Notes under the pieces: model-generated
Databases searched by the model: none
Seen by the model: the letters and a program-made list of their open reading frames with translations, nothing else
Told to the model about the DNA's origin: nothing
Shown here: positions 7,003 to 11,699 of the stretch, in pieces
Numbering within the stretch: the stretch's first letter is position 1
How the letters are laid out: every line of letters begins with the position of its first letter
Made by a program: the position numbers and the translations under genes
Assembly: GCA_964415045.1 (NCBI GenBank)
Contig: CAYPZL010000177.1
Coordinates: 1-11,699 of the forward strand
Length of the DNA stretch: 11,699 bases
Origin: CAYPZL01 sp964415045
Lineage (GTDB): Bacteria > Planctomycetota > Phycisphaerae > Sedimentisphaerales > Anaerobacaceae
Direction: 5' to 3'

Positions 7003-7755
7003 TTACGCTGCGCTACGTTTGCGCCCGGTCAAGCCCAGCACTCCGCCGAGTCCGAGCAGGATGAACGTCGCCGGCTCCGGCACGGCGACCAGGTAGTTCT
7101 GCTGTCCATCGTTAACGAAAGCGAGCAGGTCAGACTTCGGACCTGTCCCGGTAAGCTCGTGCAGCCATTTGTTGGCGGTGGCCGCGTCCAGATCCGTGGC
7201 GGCAAAACCGCCCGCACCGGCCGTCCCGTCCAGGGTGACGTCCCAGCCCAGCGGCGAGGAGGGCAGATCCTCGTAGACGATTTCCCACACCGCACACGCA
7301 AAGGCTTGCGCCTGGGCGTTCTGCTGGGCGGTGTACGATCCGCCGGCGGCCCAGGAGCTGTCGTAGAAGCGGGCCCACAGCTCCCGCAGATAATTGGCTC
7401 GGACGGTTCCTATCGTCTCTCCCGTGAAGCTGTTGTACACGTCGTCGGGCATACCGACGGTATACGTGTAGGTGGCTTGCGGCGCCGGCTCGTGAAGCTC
7501 GATGCAGAAGCCGGGCAGCGGACCGTTGTGCCAGATGTCGCCGGCGCCCGTGCTGTCGGTCTTGTCGAGCATGTATACGCCGGCCGACACCCAGGCGTCG
7601 TCGTAACCCGCGCCCCAGAACGTCGCGACGTCGTAGGCGCCGAAACCATCGTGGACGATGTCAACCGTGTTGGCACGCGTCACGCCGGCGGCCGCCGGCA
7701 GCAGAGCCAGGACCGCAGCCGCACGAAGCAACTTTGTCGTTCTCTGCCTTGTCAT
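7003..7755 (-). CDS. PEP-CTERM sorting-domain protein with thioester-domain-like core
   Basis: This 250-residue secreted protein has a signal peptide (KLLRAAAVLALLPAAAGVTRA, cleavage near residue 29) and a PEP-CTERM tail: VPEPAT at 225-230, FILLGLGGVLGL, then GRKRSAA. The ATG at 7755 is chosen because the signal follows at once; a GTG at 7803 would add 16 residues without signal character. The ribosome site is weak (GGGGGTG). The core has PGFCIEL (Cys 84) and, about 70 residues on, AQAFACAVWEIVYE (about 149-162). This layout recalls PEP-CTERM and Gram-positive thioester-domain proteins, where a Cys near FC and a Gln just before AIWEI form an internal thioester. Here the usual Gln position seems to be Ala or Cys, so the bond is doubtful. 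It is first in the two-gene unit with the PEP-CTERM gene 77 bp downstream. Function unknown. Confidence 0.9.
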   Translation of the reverse strand: MTRQRTTKLLRAAAVLALLPAAAGVTRANTVDIVHDGFGAYDVATFWGAGYDDAWVSAGVYMLDKTDSTGAGDIWHNGPLPGFCIELHEPAPQATYTYTVGMPDDVYNSFTGETIGTVRANYLRELWARFYDSSWAAGGSYTAQQNAQAQAFACAVWEIVYEDLPSSPLGWDVTLDGTAGAGGFAATDLDAATANKWLHELTGTGPKSDLLAFVNDGQQNYLVAVPEPATFILLGLGGVLGLTGRKRSAA

Positions 7756-8010
7756 AGTCACCACACCCCCAAGCGAACCTCGTGGCAACGCCCTGCGTCG
7801 CACGAACCTGATTACAGACTGTCCACGTCGCTTATTCGGGTCTCCGTACGTGCACAGGGCCTGCCGAGGCGGTTTCCACCGGTGGCCTTATCGGCGGCGG
7901 CGGAACGATCCGGCGGCGCGCTTCGCGACCGGATGTCAATGCCGTGCCGGGATAGGATGCACCGGTAGCACCAGTGATGGATGTCAGATCTGCCGGAATC
8001 CGGCGGTTCT

Positions 8011-8025
8011 GCACCCCCCCAATTC
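8011..8025. repeat. C-tract direct repeat, copy 1
   Basis: GCA, seven Cs, then AATTC. It is nearly identical to the copy at 8117-8130, which has six Cs, about 106 bp away and in the same orientation. The pair bounds a segment with CCAAGCCCTACCCC and further C-rich words, so the whole block 8011-8130 may be one intergenic element. Confidence 0.5.
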
Positions 8026-8116
8026 GATGGCTTGCTACGAAACGCCCCCAACCATGAAGCCAAGCCCTACCCCAAAAACCAACTTCTTTTGAGTGCCCTG
8101 GAAATGAGAACTACGA

Positions 8117-8130
8117 GCACCCCCCAATTC
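8117..8130. repeat. C-tract direct repeat, copy 2
   Basis: GCA, six Cs, then AATTC, the second copy of the word at 8011-8025. The only difference is one C in the homopolymer. Confidence 0.5.
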
Positions 8131-8613
8131 TGAATGAGTCGCCCGGAGGCGATCCATGTGGATTAGTGTAGCCGATTGCCAACGAAATGTCAAGGGAATT
8201 CGGCGTTGGACGGGACGGGGAAGGGTGACTCCGCGAAAGAAACGCCTGCACGGGCGCGAGCCCGGCGATTATCGGTCAACTGTTCGGTTGGGGAGCGACG
8301 CGCGCGAAAAAAAATCTCTGCCGGCGCTGCCGCCCGCGCGGGCAACTCCGAATAGCCCACCACGGAATGTCCCGCAAGAGCCGCCCGACACAGGCACCGG
8401 CGTGACATCTGAATCGGCGTCACTGGACGCGTTTGGCAACCGCGGATTCGTTGACGCCCCAAGAGCCCGGTCGGCAGGCAATAATCACCGGCCGCAAAAT
8501 GGCATTTGCTTCCATCGTCCAGTCTCTGCGAACCGGGACATACGTGAACCGACGCCCGGGCCAGGCGTGCCAAAACGGCAAATCCAACAGCCCGGGCAAG
8601 CGTCGCGGCCCTT

Positions 8614-8633
8614 TGTGGAAAACCTGTTGATAA
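8614..8633 (+). other. pair of DnaA-box-like 9-mers
   Basis: TGTGGAAAA (8614-8622) and TGTTGATAA (8625-8633) lie in the same orientation 2 bp apart. The first is the complement of TTTTCCACA, an accepted DnaA-box variant, and the second differs from TGTGGATAA at one base. A third one-mismatch word, GGTGGATAA, is at 8886-8894, with AT-rich sequence between them. One-mismatch words also occur inside genes (TGTGGACAA within thiE), so this is suggestive only, and no dnaA or other replication gene is in the window. Confidence 0.25.
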
Positions 8634-9026
8634 TCCGCTGTCAGAACATGCGTTGCCCGTGCCGAAGGCACCGAATGGACGAAGCCCAGGGCGTTGAAAA
8701 CGAGCCATCCCCGCGTTCGCGCAGGTCACCAACTCGCAGCAACGCCATAAAGTTATATACAACAAGGCTTTACAGAAAAATTGGCGCCGCCAGACGCAAG
8801 TCAACATGGGGCAAATACACAGCCACTATTGCTATCTATCCATATTCCCCATTTTTGCGATCTCCCCTTCGCCAATCGACTTTGTGGTGGATAATTCGTT
8901 CAAAAGTCGATTCAGAACGCCATTTCACGCGCTGGGCGCGGGTCTGGACGCCTCTTGGGCCGGCTTCCGCCGAGGCACGGCGGCCGGGCAGGCAAATTCG
9001 TAGTGGCTGCATCCGGCCGCTTCGAG

Positions 9027-9032
9027 TATAAT
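9027..9032 (+). promoter_or_regulatory. candidate -10 box of the lipoprotein gene
   Basis: Perfect TATAAT 27 bp before the TTG start at 9060, leaving room for a leader of about 20 nt that contains GGGAG at 9048-9052. The -35 region (TGGCTG at 17 bp spacing) matches the consensus poorly. Confidence 0.4.
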
Positions 9033-9059
9033 GCCCCACCGTCGTCTGGGAGCACCTGT

Positions 9060-9596
9060 TTGGAGCCACCTACGTTGTACGGCACAAAACGCACAGTTTT
9101 GCTCATCACCGGCACGCTGGCGTCTCTGTGGACGGGCTGTGCCCGGCCTACGCTGGCCCCGTTGACTCCGACGGCGCGCCCCGCAAGGAGCGATGCCGCC
9201 TGGAGCAAACCCTCCTGGGGCCCCGAAGCTGAAGGGCTGCAATGCCGCCTGCGCCCCACGAAACGCCTCTGGCTTCCCAACGAAGCCCCCTCCTTCAAGG
9301 TCGATCTACGTCATCGCGGCGAGCGTATCTTTGCGCTGGCCACCTCCGCGTCACTGCCGTTGGATCGCGTCGTCGTGGACGGCCGGGAATATCTTGCGCC
9401 GAGCCAGCCTCCACCTGAAGGGCGGCTTTCGCCCCTGGCTCCAGGCATGGAGCTCACAAACCGCCCGATCAGCCTGCCCCGAAGCGTGTATACCTCGCTG
9501 GGTGCCGGCCCTCATACGATTCAGATCGTCTTTGCCTTTGAGGACGTGGAGGTTGTGAGCAACCGCGTGACGATTGAGGTCGCTGGCGCTCCGTAG
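9060..9596 (+). CDS. putative lipoprotein with Ig-like beta-sandwich domain
   Basis: This 178-residue protein has an N-terminal lipoprotein-type signal: basic YGTKR, hydrophobic TVLLITGTLASLW, then TGC with the lipid-acceptor Cys. The box is imperfect, with Trp at -3. No ATG suits the start. TTG at 9060 is chosen for GGGAG 7 nt upstream and TATAAT at 9027-9032; TTG at 9075, with GGAG 9 nt upstream, would give a shorter and equally good signal. The mature part, from about WGPEAEGLQCRLRPTKRLWLPNE onward in two stretches, alternates beta-strand-like segments (FKVDLRHRGERIF, VVVDGREYL, HTIQIVFAFEDVEVVSNRVTIEV). Planctomycete proteins with this WG..EG.QCRL opening are known to me only as hypothetical, and an Ig-like or BsuPI-like sandwich is inferred. 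It is the only confident plus-strand gene and converges on the next gene with a 26-bp gap. Confidence 0.8.
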   Translation: MEPPTLYGTKRTVLLITGTLASLWTGCARPTLAPLTPTARPARSDAAWSKPSWGPEAEGLQCRLRPTKRLWLPNEAPSFKVDLRHRGERIFALATSASLPLDRVVVDGREYLAPSQPPPEGRLSPLAPGMELTNRPISLPRSVYTSLGAGPHTIQIVFAFEDVEVVSNRVTIEVAGAP

Positions 9597-9617
9597 CGGC
9601 CGGATGCAGCGCCGCGG

Positions 9618-9634
9618 AACGCTCAGGGCGTTTT
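9618..9634 (+). terminator. weak candidate terminator of the lipoprotein gene
   Basis: AACGC (9618-9622), loop TCAGG, GCGTT (9628-9632), running into TTTTCTCC. The stem is only 5 bp and overlaps the end of the convergent gene, so it may be chance. It is the only stem-plus-T arrangement seen downstream of the lipoprotein stop. Confidence 0.25.
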
Positions 9635-11191
9635 CTCCACCTCGACTTCAGCAATCGCCAGTTCCATCGGTCCGCCGGTGATCGCAAGACGAAAATCGGC
9701 GCCGTTGCACCGGTTCATGAAACGGCAGTCGGGCAAGACGATCTCCGCCTCCTTCCATTCTCGGGAACCCAAGAGGCCCACGCTGCCGGCCATGCGAAAC
9801 GCCCCATCGAGTGGCCCTTCGTCCACCGTGCTGTCATACTCCACGGCGAAAGCCGAGCAGCCGGCGTCACGATACCTCACGCGAACGACGACCGGCCGGC
9901 CCAAGAGCCCGTAGGCGAAGGCGTCATCCACGTTGAAGTAGAGATACCGCGAGAGTTGCGAATGGGGATTCGGTGCCGAGACCGCCACCGTTTCGCCCTC
10001 GATGGTTCGCAATTCCCAGACCCCGTCGCCGCCGCTGGGCCGCAGGCTCAATCCGCACGGCTTCTCCGGCTGCCATGCAACACGGTCGGCGTTGACGTAT
10101 CCCGACGGGAAACGCGCATGCGTCCGCCCATGCCACATGTCCGCAAACAACCGGGTCAGGACGATGTAGCTTCGCCCGTACTCGCGCGAATGAGCGACAT
10201 CGGTGCCCTCGTGCCATTCGTTCCAGGTCTCGACGTGCACCATCCAGGGCCGCCGCTCGGGGTCGAGCTGCAAGACCTTGGTCCAGCGGTCGATGTAGGT
10301 TTGTCCGTCCCTGCGCTCGACGATAAGAGGCTGCCGGCCGGGAACGGCGCTGTGGTCGTAGCCGGGCCCGAGAGCGATGGTCTCTTTGAAAATGAGTGGC
10401 CCGTTCACCGCCCCGCCCCACGAATAGGTGGCGTCGGCCTGCCCCTCCCAATCCGCGGCCTTGACGATGAAAGGCTCGACGCCGAAGTCCTTCTTGAACC
10501 GGCTCCTGGTGTACTCGAACTGCCGCTGCGGGTCCTGCTCTTTGGCGAAGTGGGCCGAGTAAAGAAAGACGATGGGTTTTCCGTCGATGCGGGCCCACTT
10601 CGCCGGCGGGATCAGGCTGAAGAAATCGCGAATCGCGGTATAGAACCATTCCTTGCCGAAATCGGTCGTCAGGTCCACGTGGTAGCTGCGCCCGCCCGGG
10701 TTGAAGCTGTTGTACCGCAGGATCGAGGTATCGTAGAACAGCCCAATCGCCGGCGGCTCGACCCCCTGCGCCTGCAGGGCCGTATGCGCCTCGACCAGGG
10801 CCGGCAGGCCGGCGAAGCTCCATCCGTCGTAGTCGCCCGGAACGCCCCAGTACACGGGCATGAGGAAATCCACCCCCGCCTCGATCATGTCCGCAAGCTG
10901 CGCCTGGTGCCACGCCGCGCTCCTGTAGCTGATCCCCTCCATGTCGGCCGGATGCGTCGTCAGGGCATCGGAGCCGTCGCCGTCCGTGATGTGGCTCCCG
11001 CTCTCGATGTCGTACCAGTAGAAGTACGTCGTCCCCACCAGGGGCTGGCCTTTCTCGAACGATGCCGCTCCTTCATGGTCGGCCGCTCGCAACCCGAAGA
11101 ACTCTCCCGGCGGGCGCGCCGGCAGATCCCGCGACTGCCCAACCGCCATCCCACAAAACACAACCGACAAAACAACCATGCTCTTCTGCAT
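9623..11191 (-). CDS. secreted DUF5010-like glycoside hydrolase, GH99-clan related
   Basis: This 522-residue protein has a short signal peptide (SMVVLSVVFCGMAVGQS). The ATG at 11191 is preferred because AGGAAGGGG lies just upstream and the signal follows at once; an ATG at 11227 with GGAAG is the alternative. Residues about 50-355 match DUF5010-type sequences as I know them: TYFYWYD (55-61), DGSDALTTHP (72-81), WHQAQLADMIEAGVDFLMPVYWG (about 94-116 in two parts) and GPGYDHS (275-281), ending in ETWNEWHEGTDVA. E325 and E328 sit three apart exactly as the two catalytic Glu of GH99. The stretch before it (IVERRDGQTYIDRW) and after it (SREYGRSYIVLTRLF) align with the GH99-like protein at 1516-3279. 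Residues about 370-522 are beta-rich and resemble a carbohydrate-binding sandwich, perhaps DUF5010_C. It is monocistronic as far as can be seen and convergent with the lipoprotein gene. Substrate unknown. Confidence 0.9.
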   Translation of the reverse strand: MQKSMVVLSVVFCGMAVGQSRDLPARPPGEFFGLRAADHEGAASFEKGQPLVGTTYFYWYDIESGSHITDGDGSDALTTHPADMEGISYRSAAWHQAQLADMIEAGVDFLMPVYWGVPGDYDGWSFAGLPALVEAHTALQAQGVEPPAIGLFYDTSILRYNSFNPGGRSYHVDLTTDFGKEWFYTAIRDFFSLIPPAKWARIDGKPIVFLYSAHFAKEQDPQRQFEYTRSRFKKDFGVEPFIVKAADWEGQADATYSWGGAVNGPLIFKETIALGPGYDHSAVPGRQPLIVERRDGQTYIDRWTKVLQLDPERRPWMVHVETWNEWHEGTDVAHSREYGRSYIVLTRLFADMWHGRTHARFPSGYVNADRVAWQPEKPCGLSLRPSGGDGVWELRTIEGETVAVSAPNPHSQLSRYLYFNVDDAFAYGLLGRPVVVRVRYRDAGCSAFAVEYDSTVDEGPLDGAFRMAGSVGLLGSREWKEAEIVLPDCRFMNRCNGADFRLAITGGPMELAIAEVEVEKTP

Positions 11192-11333
11192 AATCCCCTT
11201 CCTGCTTCTCGTTCGCGCCGCCTTCATTTCTCGATGACTTCCATTTCTGTACCTCGCGGCATCCCTTGTCGCCACATGCGTCCTTCGCACCTGTTCTCGG
11301 CGATCCGGACCCGATCGAAGCCTTCACGACCAT

Positions 11334-11362
11334 AGCGTAGCACACAACGTCGGCCCGGACAA
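11334..11362 (-). promoter_or_regulatory. candidate promoter of the DUF5010-like gene
   Basis: On the minus strand TTGTCC (11362-11357) and TACGCT (11339-11334) are separated by 17 bp, with TG one base before the -10 (extended -10 pattern). The hexamers match consensus at 4 and 3 positions. It implies a leader of about 135 nt before the ATG at 11191. Confidence 0.3.
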
Positions 11363-11478
11363 TCCCGAAGGGATGCATGTCCGCCGCCAACCGCACCAGG
11401 ACGCGCAAGAACACGACTGCGGTGTGTCAAGCGTGGAGATTTGACTCCCGCTCCCGGACAGCGGCCACATCCGGCAAA

Positions 11479-11490
11479 AAATACGTATTT
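11479..11490. promoter_or_regulatory. 12-bp perfect palindrome, possible operator
   Basis: AAATACGTATTT reads the same on both strands, as a dimeric regulator site would. It lies about 120 bp upstream of the leftward promoter candidate and well upstream of any gene to the right. No regulator gene is nearby, so the role is speculative. Confidence 0.3.
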
Positions 11491-11568
11491 CTACGCATTG
11501 ACCGAGCCGGTATTTGTGCCACGCTTTATGATGAAGACATCAGGAATCTATGGTGGAGGGATAGGTCC

Positions 11569-11634
11569 GTGAATGAACTGCTTCTGACGCTTTTTGCGAC
11601 GCTTTTGCTGTTGTTGGGTCTCCACTCAGACTAA
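11569..11634 (+). CDS. possible small hydrophobic peptide (21 aa)
   Basis: A GTG start with GGAGGG (11555-11560) 8 nt upstream opens a 21-codon frame ending in TAA. The peptide is MNELLLTLFATLLLLLGLHSD in outline: a short polar start, about 14 hydrophobic residues and a polar end, long enough for a marginal membrane segment. The ribosome site and composition argue for translation; the short length and GTG start argue for caution. It could be a leader peptide for a gene beyond the right edge. Confidence 0.3.
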   Translation: MNELLLTLFATLLLLLGLHSD

Positions 11635-11699
11635 GAAGTAGAGTTTTTGCAAAATGGAGATTAGGCTTATATTCTTCAAGGAAATCGTTGGTTTGATTT

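Larger units (their letters stand above)
7756..9059. other. 1.3-kb spacer without a convincing gene
   Basis: Frames here are open on both strands only because of high GC. Their translations are rich in Arg, Pro and Ala, contain no recognisable motif and lack good ribosome sites. The spacer must hold the promoter of the PEP-CTERM pair (leftward) and that of the lipoprotein gene (rightward). Visible structure includes two GCAC(6-7)AATTC repeats (8011-8025 and 8117-8130), an A8 run at 8307-8314, DnaA-box-like words at 8614-8633 and 8886-8894, and AT-rich patches at about 8746-8790 and 8812-8860 in otherwise GC-rich sequence. A structured RNA or a decayed gene cannot be excluded by eye. Confidence 0.6.
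11363..11699. other. right-end spacer, mostly without genes
   Basis: Base composition drops from GC-rich to AT-richer after about 11480. It holds the perfect palindrome AAATACGTATTT (11479-11490), the possible 21-residue ORF at 11569-11634, and near the edge TATATT (11668-11673) preceded 15 bp upstream by TTGCAA (11647-11652), a weak rightward promoter candidate for a gene beyond the window. The longer rightward frame from 11377 shows no protein-like character in its first half. Confidence 0.5.

Noticed and set aside
8011..8130. CRISPR-like array
   Set aside because: Only two short copies of a homopolymer-based word with no regular spacers and no cas genes in the window.
8307..8340. Terminator at the A8 run (minus-strand T8)
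   Set aside because: The sequence before the T-run on the minus strand has only short self-complementary GC words and a several-base gap to the Ts, with no solid stem, and no gene ends there.
8190..8807. A 205-codon minus-strand frame in the large spacer
   Set aside because: Cys/Arg/Ala-rich, low coherence, no motif, and it overlaps the plus-strand frame over its whole length. Neither looks coding.
8156..9031. A 291-codon plus-strand frame in the large spacer
   Set aside because: Arg/Pro/Ser-rich translation without domain or hydrophobic core, crosses AT-rich patches without change of character, and lacks a ribosome site. Kept as spacer.
9956..11335. A 459-codon plus-strand frame opposite the DUF5010-like gene
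   Set aside because: Antisense shadow. The minus-strand protein has a coherent signal peptide, barrel and NEWHEG motif.

Overview
The window looks like a stretch of a high-GC chromosome from Planctomycetota, most likely class Phycisphaerae. This is inferred from four things: two secreted proteins ending in VPEP-type PEP-CTERM sorting tails, a ThiD2-ThiE fusion, a DUF5010-type hydrolase beside a GH99-like one, and short quasi-repeated GATTG-type intergenic sequences. No marker gene fixes the species.

Layout. On the minus strand, 49-5995 reads as one close-packed set of four genes in the order thiD2-thiE fusion, then three secreted proteins. These are a (beta/alpha)-barrel-like protein of unknown family, a GH99-like hydrolase with an added C-terminal domain, and a DUF4038-like barrel with a collagen-binding-like tail. 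The gaps are 28, 24 and 39 bp. A fifth gene may begin 4 bp after the last one and run off the left edge. Next, 5996-6244 is intergenic and holds a TATAAT box close to the thi start, two inverted repeats and a strong minus-strand terminator. That terminator closes a two-gene unit (6245-7755) for two PEP-CTERM surface proteins. About 1.3 kb without a convincing gene follows (7756-9059), with two C-rich repeats, an AT-rich patch and DnaA-box-like words. A small plus-strand lipoprotein gene (9060-9596) converges on a second GH99-clan-like secreted hydrolase of DUF5010 type (9623-11191, minus). The right end (11192-11699) is mostly intergenic, with one possible 21-residue hydrophobic ORF.

How it fits together. 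Apart from the thiamine enzyme, every confident gene encodes a protein with an export signal. Four of these are probable glycan-acting barrels, so the region looks like an extracellular glycan-handling island. Both GH99-like proteins keep the NEWHEG motif with two glutamates three residues apart, the catalytic pair described for GH99 endo-alpha-mannosidases. No transporter, regulator, SusC/SusD pair, exosortase or sulfatase lies in the window, so substrate and regulation stay open. No CRISPR array, tRNA, rRNA, transposase or phage gene was seen.
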